A DNA stretch of 64,000 nt from Lantana camara (lineage: Eukaryota; Streptophyta; Magnoliopsida; Lamiales; Verbenaceae). Position numbers and translations under genes: made by a program. The stretch covers positions 82,700,001 through 82,764,000 of the forward strand of contig CM074862.1 in assembly GCA_037501455.1 (NCBI GenBank), written 5' to 3'. Numbering within the stretch: position 1 is the first letter of the stretch; each line of letters begins with the position of its first letter. Of the stretch, positions 11,832 through 21,915 are shown one piece after another. The notes under the pieces are model-generated. The model had not been told where the DNA came from, did no database searches, and saw only the letters and a program-made list of their open reading frames with translations.

Positions 11832-11867
11832 GGACCTGGGGACCAGGTCCTCTTAAGGGGGAGAGAG
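11832..11867 (+). other. Hairpin plus polypurine tract of family X LTR element
   Basis: GGACCTGG and CCAGGTCC (11832-11850) form a perfect 8-bp stem around a 3-base loop. Four bases later comes AAGGGGGAGAGAG, the plus-strand primer (polypurine tract) of a Ty3/gypsy element, then the LTR start at 11869. Families A and C have a hairpin of different stem sequence at the same place. Confidence 0.75.
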
Positions 11868-11868
11868 T

Positions 11869-14540
11869 TGTAACGCCCCAATTTTCCAATTATACATTAT
11901 GTGATATTATATGAATTATATTCTTGTATGTTTATGTGAAAATACGTGATAGTATTTTCAAATCATGAATTATTGCACAACTCGTATTTGAGTAATACAT
12001 AATCAATTGCCGAACGTGACTTATTTGATTATATGACCTTACTTGATCTATTTCCATAATTTGAGGACTTAATTGCATAAGATTCTTTGGACTAAATGGA
12101 TCATATACTTAAGTTGAAACCCAATTGCATTGCCTTAAATTTCTTGAGGACCAAGTGGTAATTTCCCTTCCTTTCTTCCATTTTGGATCGATATATCTTA
12201 TATATACACATATACATACATCTTATTCTTCCTTCCTCATTCAAGAAAAACAAGAGAACCATCTCTTCCTCCCTTTCTCCATGTCGGTTGATCCAAGGAA
12301 GCTAGAAGCCAAGATTTTCATCCAATTTCTTCAAGGAATCAAGCTTCATACATTCATCTCTTCTTTCCCCTTCATTTCTTCTTTTACCCAAGGTAAGATC
12401 AAGTATGTATCTTTGATAAATCATGAAGTTTGATTAGGGTTTGTAACTCTTTTAGATTCCATGTTTAAATATGAAGCTTGTATGATGATTTGAGGTGATT
12501 TCCCACAATTATAACTTGAATTCATGAAGTTTGGAGCATGATTGATCATTTGATTTCATATTGGTTTCATGAGTGATTCTAATGATATAAGCATGCTTCC
12601 TTGACTTTAATTGATGCCTAATTGATATATATGAGTTATATGATAGTTTTGAGTTGAATTCTTGCCTTGATTTGATGTGGGAAGGCTTGGGAGCCAAAAT
12701 TCAAACCTTGACCTGTTTTCCCGAAGTCTTTTGCTACTGCTGGAATTGGGGGTCGTGCCCACGACCGTTTTGTGACCGTTTTTGGTCGCGGCCGCGACCA
12801 ACAAGGCGATAAGTTGGCCAATTTCCTTCGCGGCCACGACTGCTTTTCAGTATAATTTTGTCACAGCCGCAACACCCTCAAATGAGGTCCGATTGACCTG
12901 ATTTTTAAACTCTCGGAAACCTCTTGAAGTATAGAATACTCTCCAATTAGAATCACCTCAATATCTTTTCTAGTTTGTGAGATATGATCAATTATTTTTT
13001 GTGTCACCACTTTACCAGAAAACTGCTTTCACCTAACTTCAAGCTTCCGCCATTTCCTCCTCACTTTGAACTAGAAAACGAGCCATCTATCATTGAAAAG
13101 ATCTACTTGTCTAGTTTCATATCCAATAAACAAAACTCAATTCCAACTTCCAGAACTCAAGTTATTCCAGTGTTTCTATAGTGCGTGCATTTCTGGAAAT
13201 TGTCAGTTTTTGCCCAACTTCACCAAAACCCATCTTATTACAATCCTTTCACTTCCTTGGCTCCTAATGTGACTCATATGATTTATATGCTTGGTTAATT
13301 GATAATTATGCTCCTATGTGACACTTCTTGGTGCTTAATTGCTCAAACATGATTGTGCGACTTCATGCCCTACGAATTGAACTTGAAATGTTTGAACGAT
13401 ATGAATATGTGAATCCTTGAGATTTATTTCATCCTTTAGGTATTAATTGGTTCTCATACATGTTTAAATGTCACTTGATTGCTAAGTTATTTGGATATTA
13501 AGGTGTTGGGAGTTTATTTATTTACATGAGCATTATCGTGTGTCATACTTGGTTTCATATTGAGTCTCGTCTTACGAGTACACATTATTTCCTTTGTTGT
13601 CCAGTTCTTCTCCAGGGTGGAGATCATTGATCGAATAAACACTATCTTGCGTCCTTGTCTTGTTCCGTCGCTTTCCAGGTGAGGTTTAATTTCTAGTTAT
13701 ATAAAACCCGTACAAGCCTTATGTGGATTTCGTCCAAAATGTATACATATATCTATAGTTTTCATAAACCTCAATGATATACAACTGAATCACTATTATT
13801 GTACTAAATTACTGTTACTGTTACTGAACTGAATTGACTGTATTGTGGAGAGTATATTGTACTGCACTGTGGGCCCGAGGGTAGTGTATGGAGCCAACCG
13901 GGAAAGCAAGGGCTGACGGGCAACTCTTGAGCTATCCTTACCAAAATTGGGATGACCCCTGAACCCACTAGGAGATTAGTGGAGGAAGGAGTTCTGGGCA
14001 TAGGGAATCATGAACTACTATGCTCACACTGATTGGGTGGTGGGGCCATACAATGCCACCATCACCCTGAGGGAAAAGGAGTTACTGAAACTGCTAATTG
14101 TGCACAGTAATTGATTGCCTGATCACCTAATCACTTAATAACTGAATTATTGTACACTGTCGGAGAAAGGTTGGAGATTTGCCCTCACTTATCGGGCCAC
14201 TGATTGACTGTATTGAATTGATTGAATTGAAAATTTGGATAGTTGTAATCTCGGGCGAGATCTTATTTATTATTTGAACTTATATTACTTCCTTTTATAA
14301 AACCTTACCTGAGATTATGACTTGCATGGTAATTGCGCTAATATTTAATTATAAGCCCTTCACTCAGTCTTTCATAAACTGACACCTCACATTTTCAGGT
14401 TTGTAGGGTTCGTGCTAGGCGGGAATGAGTCGGTCTTTACTTATGGGTCTAGCACTTTCATTTCCATAATTGATGCATGTGTATTGTTGATGACTTAGTA
14501 TGGTACTTATGTATTATTATGATTTACTTATGTGTATTGC
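11869..14540 (+). mobile_element. Truncated Tekay-type 3' LTR (family X)
   Basis: Starts with TGTAACGCCCC after a polypurine tract and shares landmarks with the Tekay LTRs further on. These are a palindrome cassette (12751-12872), CCAG/GTGAGG (13678), the foldable GGTGGTGGGGCC...CCACCATCACC (about 14035-14070), TTTTCAGGT (14400) and GCTAGGCGGGAAT near 14413. The usual 3' end (...TGTTACA) is missing: at about 14540 it joins family A integrase sequence, which marks a deletion or recombination breakpoint. No gene is seen inside. Confidence 0.75.
12751..12872 (+). repeat. Four-palindrome cassette in family X LTR
   Basis: Cores GTCGTGCCCACGAC (12751-12766 with one extra arm base pair), TTGGTCGCGGCCGCGACCAA (12782-12801, perfect 20-bp palindrome), TCGCGGCCACGAC (centre ~12833) and GTCACAGCCGCAAC (centre ~12866, degenerate). 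The centres are spaced about 33, 42 and 33 bp apart. Much more GC-rich than its surroundings. Confidence 0.75.
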
Positions 14541-15394
14541 AAAGGAATCTGGGCACAAGGCTTCAATTCAGCACAGCTTTCCATCCTCAGACGGACGGGC
14601 AATCGGAGAGATTAATTAAATATTTGGAGGATATGTTGAGAGCATGTGCATTGGATTTTTCGAGTTCGTGGAACGAACAATTGCCTTTGATTGAATTCGC
14701 CTATAATAACAGCTTTCAAGCATCGATAGAAATGGCTCCTTATGAGGCTCTCTACGGACGGAAATGTAGGTCACCGTTGTTCTTTGATTTGGAAGAATGG
14801 AATTGGGCGAAGCAAGAGGGTGTGAAACGAGGGGAGAACAAGGAAAAACCCTCTAAGGCCGTGCAAGAGGCAATTGATAAGGTTCAAATAATTAGACAAC
14901 GGATGAAAGCAGCCCAGGACAGACATAAAAGCTATGCCGATCACCGAAGGAAAGATCTTCAGTTTGAGGTTGGTGATAGGGTATTCTTGAAAGCCTCACC
15001 TCGTAAGGGATTTTCGAGGATTGGAAAAGGAGGGAAATTGAATCCTCGGTTTCTAGGACCGTATGAGATTTTGGAGAAAATTGAAGATACGGCCTATCGT
15101 TTGGACCTACCCCCGAGTTTGACCGGAATTCATAATGTATTTCATGTGTCTCAGCTTCGGAAATATTATCCGGATGAATCCGAAGTTATACCGGTCGAGG
15201 AAGTGGAATTAGAACCAAATCTCACCTTCGTTCAGAAGCCGATTAAAATATTGGATCGTAAATTTCAAGAGCTTCGAAATCGGCGTATCCCACTAGTTAA
15301 AGTCTTATGGAGAAGTGACAAAACGGAAGAGGCTACGTGGGAGACGGAAGATAAAATGAAAAGATTTCATCCCGAGTTGTTTCCGGGCAAGTAA
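14541..15394 (+). pseudogene. Tekay-type integrase C-terminus and chromodomain stub
   Basis: About 285 codons almost identical to the end of the polyprotein at 32955-33809 (a handful of residue differences such as RHKS/RQKS and IEDT/IGDT). It includes the catalytic-Glu segment [11 protein letters not shown], the GPY/F-like module ([12 protein letters not shown]), and a chromodomain-like tail (KILDRKFQELRNR to [15 protein letters not shown]). It starts abruptly at the breakpoint with the family X LTR, so it lacks the rest of pol. It is followed by its own stop, hairpin, polypurine tract and LTR. It is the remains of a second element sharing the 15431-19061 LTR with the complete one. Confidence 0.9.
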
Positions 15395-15395
15395 T

Positions 15396-15430
15396 GAATC
15401 CGAGGACGGATTCTTTTAAGGGGGAGAGGT
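15396..15430 (+). other. Hairpin plus polypurine tract before the shared Tekay LTR
   Basis: GAATCCG-AGGA-CGGATTC (15396-15413) is a perfect 7-bp stem that begins two bases after the TAA stop. It is followed by TTTTAAGGGGGAGAGG, the polypurine tract, which abuts the LTR start TGTGACGCCCC at 15431. Confidence 0.85.
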
Positions 15431-15730
15431 TGTGACGCCCCGATAATTCGACCGTACAGTATGACGTAATTGTTTACCAAATTGCGCGAAATAATTATTT
15501 GTAAGTGTTTATATATTTATTTTATTTAATTATATTAAATGTTAATTAGTTATTTCTTTTAATAATATTGAAATCATATAATTATGTATATAAATATGTA
15601 TATATATATATATTTAAGGTGCACGTGTGCATGAGATTGTATTGCATGCATTTTACAATTTCAAATTTATTATGCATGCATGTAGTATAATATGCATATA
15701 TATATATATACGTATGCATGTATTATAACC

Positions 15731-15732
<2 letters not shown>

Positions 15733-15770
<38 letters not shown>
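15733..15770. repeat. (AT)n microsatellite in the 5' LTR
   Basis: An uninterrupted AT run of about 38 bp. The matching run in the 3' LTR (34149-34206) is about 20 bp longer and explains nearly all of the LTR length difference. Confidence 0.9.
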
Positions 15771-15776
<6 letters not shown>

Positions 15777-17066
15777 TTGAATTTAAATTGCATACATTGT
15801 AAATAGTATGAATTCTTTTGCTACATTGCGTATGAGTGCTTCGTTTCTATGTAAATTGATACCGGAATTTCGTGTAAATTTGGTATGTTGAACTTGTACG
15901 TGTCTTGTATATGGATATTTGTTCGTTTCGCATTTTCGGATTTATTTGCATATGTTTCGATTTAATTTGAATTTTGGAATCCAAGTCAGGGGCTAATGAG
16001 CAATTAGCGCACCCTTGGTTCCGTATTTAATATCTTGAGCTCGGGAACTCGGATTCGAGTTCCGTCAACTTCGCTGAACTCGCAACGAAAATTCGAGTTT
16101 AGTGAACTTAGCCTTATAATTTTCCGAAGTCATTTGAACCACCGAACTTCAACCGAAAAACGAAACGGCGACGAAACTGACCCTTTGTTACTAAATTGGC
16201 CATATCTTATCCAATCTTTAACCAAATTAACCATGGTTGGAGGCTATGAAACCCTAACTCAACCACCTAACCTGATATACTATGCCCTAACCGAACTAAC
16301 CCTCACCCAAACCACAAACTTTAGCTAAAGTCACTGCTTTCCAGTTTCTTCACGTAACCTAGCTTTCCTTAGAGATTTTGGAGCTCAAATCTCATCCAAC
16401 TTTCATCCAATCAACAAGGTAAGCTTAGGGTTGTAATATATGTTCATTCCTGATCATTTTCATCTATTCATCCCTAAATTTGATCATGGTTTCATGCATT
16501 TTTGGCTGATTTTGCAATATGGACGATTTTGAGCATTTATATTGATCTTCCTCGATTCTTATTGGATTTGAATGATTCCAAGCCTGAAAATGATTGTTTT
16601 GATGTCTTCTTCTCATTTATGATCATTTATTATATGCTAGTTGGAGTATTTATGAGATATCACTTATGGCTTTTTGAGAAATTTTCATGAAATGGCCACG
16701 TATGCTTTCCTTTCTCGTATGAACTCTTTTGGGACTGAATTATATGTTGGATTAGGGTTGTTTTGCTGCATATTGGATGGTCTATTTATCTGAATTTGAT
16801 GGGATTAAAGAAGGATCAAAGGTTGCCCTGTTTTTCGTAAATTTTGGCATGAATCTGGACTGATTTTAGCTGCTGAAAACTGCTGTATCTTCTTGTTGTT
16901 GCTGTCAGTCTTTGTGAGAGATGTTAGAGCTGATTTGCTGCTGAATTCCATGTCTTTTTGTTGATGCATCAGTTGCCTTTAGTTGCTGTAGCTTTTGCTC
17001 TGTTTTGAGCAAGAAAACAGGGGAGCTTTGAGCTTTGTTCTGCTGCTGCATGCGTTTCTGTTGTCT

Positions 17067-17187
17067 CTCCCCGGCCGGGGAGATTTTGTACATAAAAGTA
17101 CCCGGCCGGGGAGCCTTCTTCCAAAAACCTACTGCATGTCGTCCCCGGCCGGGTAGTTTTGGCCTGAAAATCTCCCCGGGCGGGGAG
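17067..17187 (+). repeat. Four-palindrome cassette in family A 5' LTR
   Basis: Perfect palindrome CTCCCCGGCCGGGGAG (17067-17082), then near-palindromes at ~17099-17113, ~17141-17156 and CTCCCCGGGCGGGGAG (17172-17187). The GGCC/GGGC cores start at 17073, 17104, 17147 and 17178, spaced 31, 43 and 31 bp. The flanking DNA is AT- and CTG-rich. Confidence 0.85.
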
Positions 17188-19061
17188 TGTGCGTCTGGAA
17201 ACTGCTGCTGCTGTTGCTTTTGCTGTTATGTATGGCTGTTGCTGCTTTAGTTTTTCCCCTTTTTCCTTCATGCATATTGAGTAGCTGAATGTTGCAGATA
17301 TATATATATGTTCCTGCATGAAAATTGTGATGGTTAACGTATTGAATTGCATGCATGCATTAGTTAGGTAAATTGCATGAATTTTAGGATTTTGCATGCA
17401 TGTTGTGTTGTGCATGTGTTGTACGTGCATGGCATGCATATATATATAATATATAATATAATGTGATATATATATATGTATATTTAATTATATAATTATA
17501 TGTGTTTATTAGATATTAATTGTTATCTAATTCATGTTTTATTTAATTTCCTAAATTTAATTGAATGTATTTAATTGTTTATTTTCTAATTGTAAATGTG
17601 ATTGAATCTATTTAATTGTCTAATTTCTAATTTTATATGTGATTTACTTTGTGCTAAGATTTAATTGAAATTCTTGAATTAAGTTGATTGAAAATGTGAA
17701 TTATGATTTGAACGAACGTGAGTGAATGATGGAATGACTTGATTATATGAATTAAATTCCTTAATCGTGCACATGAACATTTCATAACATAATTTTATCT
17801 TTTATACGTTCATGTCATAATCATTATATTGACGAGCGTCTTATATGGTCATATTGAGTCTCACTTCACGTTTATTGCACAGATTTTGATCCTGTTGGAG
17901 GCGAGGCCGGTCCTTGAGGCTTTCGTGTCTTCTTTTGTCAGTACAAGGTGGGTTTTTCTTCTATGTAGATACAAGACCCTATATATACCTTCAATGTGAA
18001 AGCTTTCGACCAAAATTATATATATAGAGAGAGTCGTTTTAAAGAGTAAATGTTTTCAACTTAAAGCCTTATTTTATGAACCTTACCTAATGTTTTGGCG
18101 AGAAATGATCGAATGCACGAATGGGGCCCAGGGACTTAGTGTGAGTGGCTATCCGGGGAGGCACGGGCCGACGGTGATCCCTCACATTAGTTCCACCAAT
18201 GAACGGCGTAACCGGACCTCGTTAGGAGTTAGCGAGGAATGGACGCTGAGCGCCATCTGGGGAGTCATGTAACCCCTTTTGGTCAATGAATGGGTGGTCG
18301 GGCCTTGCAAACCCACCACCAACCCGGAGGAAGAAGGTGTAAATGTTAATGAATGTGCACAAAAGATTGATTGCATGAAAAGAATGAATAAATGAATGTT
18401 TAAATGGTTTACACAAGGTGTTGGTTGGAAATAATGCACGCCCACTCGCCGAGCCACTAAAGATCTAATGTTAATGATTCGCTATAATCCCTTTGGATGA
18501 TTTCTATTCACCCACTTGGGAAAGTCTTTAAAAAACCTCACTTGGGATTATAGCTTGCATGTGATTGTTTAATTACCGTCATATATTCTATTTATGCCCT
18601 GTTTTATACCCATCAGTCCCTTTTGGACTGAACCCATTTGGTTTTCAGCTGTGTTGTGCAGGTGTTGAGGGAGCTAGGCGGGAATACGAGTCCTAGGTCT
18701 TTCATTCGTCTCTAGCTCTTATATTTTGAATCTTACACTTGCATACTTTTATTTCGATCATTGTATATGTATATTGATGTGGAGCGTACATATTTTGGGC
18801 CGTGATGGCAATTGATGATGTATATGAATGATTTTGGAGCTTGGATGCTCATGGTACATATATATATATATGGTATATGTTCGTTTATTGTTTCCGCTTT
18901 AATGTTTTATATTGTTATATGGTTTTAAGGGTTAGCCCGCCTAGCTTAGAGTGTGTGTTTGTCCCCGTTCGTCGTGATTTGGCTCGGGTATGAATCGTCC
19001 ATTTCATATTCGGGTCGGGTCTCGATACGGGGGATGTGACGCCTTGCGCTCGGGTGTTACA

Positions 19062-19273
19062 TCCTTAAGTGGTATCAGAGCTTAGGGTTGCAAAACCCGG
19101 GCTCTCGTGTCGTGTGAGTCAGTTTAGGTCCTTCGGCTTAGAGACTACTTGACAATGTGTTGCATATTCATCTGTTTTGTGCTTAATTGATTTAAATTTC
19201 GAATTTTGATTGAATTGATTGCATTATCATGCATAAACTAAAAATAGCACGCATTTTCAGTGTTTATTTCAGG
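19062..19273 (+). other. tRNA-Met primer-binding site and short leader of family A
   Basis: TGGTATCAGAGC (19070-19081), complementary to the 3' end of initiator tRNA-Met, starts 8 bases after the LTR end, as in many plant gypsy elements. The leader to the gag start is about 190 bases. It ends with TTTATTTCAGG directly before the ATG at 19274, which looks like a 3' splice site (inference). Confidence 0.85.
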
Positions 19274-21915
19274 ATGCCACGTGGGAGGCCTCGTAGAGAG
19301 CATTCTCCAGGAGACAGGCATCACCATCATGAGCATGTTCCTCCACCTCCACCCCCTCAAGCACAACCACAGGATTTCCTAAATTCTATGGTTCAACTAA
19401 TAGATCAGAGACTGCGGGATTATGTACCTCCAGCACCACCTGCACCTGTTGTACCGCCTGAGGCACCGCTTTCCGTTATACTTAGGGAGTTTCATAATCA
19501 AATACCTCCTAAGTTCTTGAAGGGAAATGATATACAAGCAGAAATGTGGCTGAACGAGGTAGAGAGGATATGGGAGCTCATTCCATGTGAGACCCGAGAG
19601 AAGGCTCGATGGACCATCACTTTAATACAAGGGGAAGCCTACTCTTGGTGGGAAAGCACACGGATTGTATTGGAGCCAGCTAGAGAGGAGATCAATTGGG
19701 AAATCTTTACAAGGGAATTCAAGAATAAATTCATCCCTCCCTCATCACGTACTCGAAGGTTGAGAGAATTTACCAAATTGAAGCAAGGATCGAGGTCTAT
19801 GGCCGAGTATATTTCGGAGTATGAGAGGTTATCCCGCTATGCACCAAATATAGCAGGCGATGACTTCCATAAGGCTATGCAGTTTGTTCAAGGGCTTCGA
19901 CCGGATATCCAGACAGCTTTAGAGGTAGTTAATACGAGCACGTGGGCGAAGGCTACTTCGAAAGCCTTAAAGGTTGAAGATTCTGTGAATGCGAGGAGGC
20001 CAGCTTATCGCCAAGGACAAGGATCAGGATCCGGCTGGGGATTTAACAAAGGAAAGAGGCCGATGAATGTACCAGCTCCACCACAAAAAGGGCCTTTCAA
20101 GAAGCCTAGAGTAGGAGGTCAGATTGCACCCGTTCCACGACCACCTCAGGCTCCACCGGTTCCTAAGGGATCTCGCAATGATCAGCCTCCATGTACTTAT
20201 TGTGGATGGCCAGCTCATTCTTACAACAACTGCCGAAAGAGATTGAGATTGTGTTTGATTTGTGGAAAAGGGGATCATATGGCTTTTTCATGCCCAGACA
20301 AGACTCCAGGTTATCAAGCTGGAGCTCAAAGACCGATGATTCAGGCACGAGCTTATGCCCTTGAGGGTGAGGAGCAGAAAGTTGAAGCTGATCCAAATGC
20401 CGTGGTGGAAGGTACCGTTTGCATTCATAACACGAGCATCCATGCATTATTCGATCCGGGTGCCACGCATTCTTTCATATCTTGTGATCTATGTGCCCCT
20501 CTGTGCCTATCTGTTACTTGTTCAAATTCTTGCTATTTTGTGAGTTCTCCTTTGGGAGGTAGTTTGCAGACAGATCGGATTGTCAGGGGTTGTTCAGTTT
20601 TGATAGAGGGGAAAGATTATCCGGCAGATTTCATTGTTATGCCTATGAAGAAGTATGGGGTAATATTTGGGATGGATTGGTTATACCGGCATCGGGCCGA
20701 GGTTGATTGCTTTAAGAAGAGGATAAAGTTGGGTGAAGAGTTGATTGGAGAAGTTGGGTCGAAGAATGTGCCACTTTTATCGTTTATGGAAGCTCGCAAG
20801 TTGGTAAAGGATGGAGCCACGGGATTTATTGCCTATCTCCTTAATAAACCAAAGGATCAATCAAGTTTTGAGGAGATGGCTGTGGTAAAGGAATATCCCG
20901 ACGTATTTCCAGAAATTTTGGGTTCTCTACCACCGGATCGGGAGATCGAATTTGTTATTGATTTATATCCGGGATCAGAACCTTACTCCAAGACTCCTTA
21001 TAGAATGGCTCCGGCGGAGTTGAAAGAGTTGAAGATTCAACTCGAGGAATTACTTAAGAGTGGATATATTCGACCGAGTTCATCTCCGTGGGGTGCTCTG
21101 GTTCTCTTTGTCAAGAAGAAAGATGGATCGTTGAGGATGTGTATAGATTACCGGGAGCTTAATCGGATGACTATCAAGAATAAGTACCCATTGCCCCACA
21201 TTGAGGATTTATTTGATATGCTGCAAGGTTCAAAGGTTTATTCGAAATTGGACTTAAGGCAAGGCTACTACCAGTTGAAAATCCGGGAAGAGGATATACC
21301 TAAGACAGGATTTAATACCCGGTATGGGCACTATGAGTTCGTAGTGATGCCTTTTGGTTTGACAAATGCCCCTGCAGCATTCATGGATATGATGCATCGG
21401 ATTTTTCGGCCTTATTTGGATAAATTCGTAGTAATCTTCTTTGATGACATTCTCGTGTATTCCAAGACTCCGGAAGATCATGCTAGGCATCTCGAATTGG
21501 TATTGGAGACATTGAGAGAGCATCGGTTATATGCGAAGTTTAGTAAGTGTGAGTTTTGGATCGACCGGGTTACTTTTCTAGGCCATATTATTTCAAGTAA
21601 AGGTTTGGAAGTTGATCCTTCAAAGAGCGAGACGGTCATTCAGTGGCAGAGTCCGAAAAATGCTTCCGAGGTTAGAAGTTTCTTGGGATTGGCAGGTCAT
21701 TACCGAAGGTTCGTGAAGGATTTTTCGAAGATAGCCGGTCCTTTAACACGATTGACTAAAAAGGAAGCTAAATTTGAGTGGGACGAGGCATGCGAAGCGA
21801 GTTTTCAACTCTTGAAGGAAAAATTGACAACTGCACTGGTGTTAGCACTTCCCGAGGGCACTGAAGGATACATGGGTTATACGGACGCCTCGAAAGAAGG
21901 GTTGGGATGTGTTTT
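19274..21915 (+). pseudogene. Tekay gag-protease-RT-RNase H (5' part of split polyprotein)
   Basis: The frame opens at 19229, but the start I prefer is the second methionine ([10 protein letters not shown], 19274), which matches the gag start of family C. Order: His/Pro-rich N-terminus; gag domain around [20 protein letters not shown] and YSWWEST; two zinc knuckles ([14 protein letters not shown] and [14 protein letters not shown], about residues 305-340); protease [14 protein letters not shown] with [10 protein letters not shown] and FFDDILVYS; start of RNase H ([11 protein letters not shown]). The protease triad reads D-P-G rather than the usual D-S/T-G, so processing may be impaired. The frame is cut in RNase H by the copia insertion at 21916 and resumes at 31952. 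Encoded proteins form virus-like particles and copy the element's RNA. Confidence 0.9.

Larger units (their letters stand above)
10211..11868 (+). other. Unassigned sequence, probably 3' internal part of a decayed LTR element
   Basis: No open frame longer than about 120 codons and no pol motifs were found. The stretch ends in a hairpin and a polypurine tract directly before an LTR start (TGTAACGCCCC at 11869). The simplest reading is the degenerate 3' internal or untranslated region of a plus-strand gypsy element whose 3' LTR follows. It also holds the hairpin repeats at 11695-11798. Confidence 0.4.
15431..19061 (+). repeat. 5' LTR of Tekay family A element
   Basis: 3631 bp, TGTGACGCCCC...GGGTGTTACA. 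It serves at once as 3' LTR of the stub at 14541-15394 and as 5' LTR of the full element. Contents: (AT)n at about 15733-15770, the four-palindrome cassette (17067-17187), intron-like GT (17948) and AG (18661) borders, a foldable GGTGGTCGGGCC...CCACCACC block (18293-18321), and a conserved, CG-rich last ~120 bp. No gene inside; small frames here are chance. Confidence 0.92.

Noticed and set aside
17035..17250. Cysteine-rich 71-codon frame in the Tekay LTR (also at 35471)
   Set aside because: The cysteines come from CTG/TGC repeats and the palindromes; no signal peptide followed by ordered cysteines.
19070..19081. Match to tRNA-Met 3' end
   Set aside because: Only the 12-base primer site is present, with no tRNA body; no tRNA gene was seen in the window.
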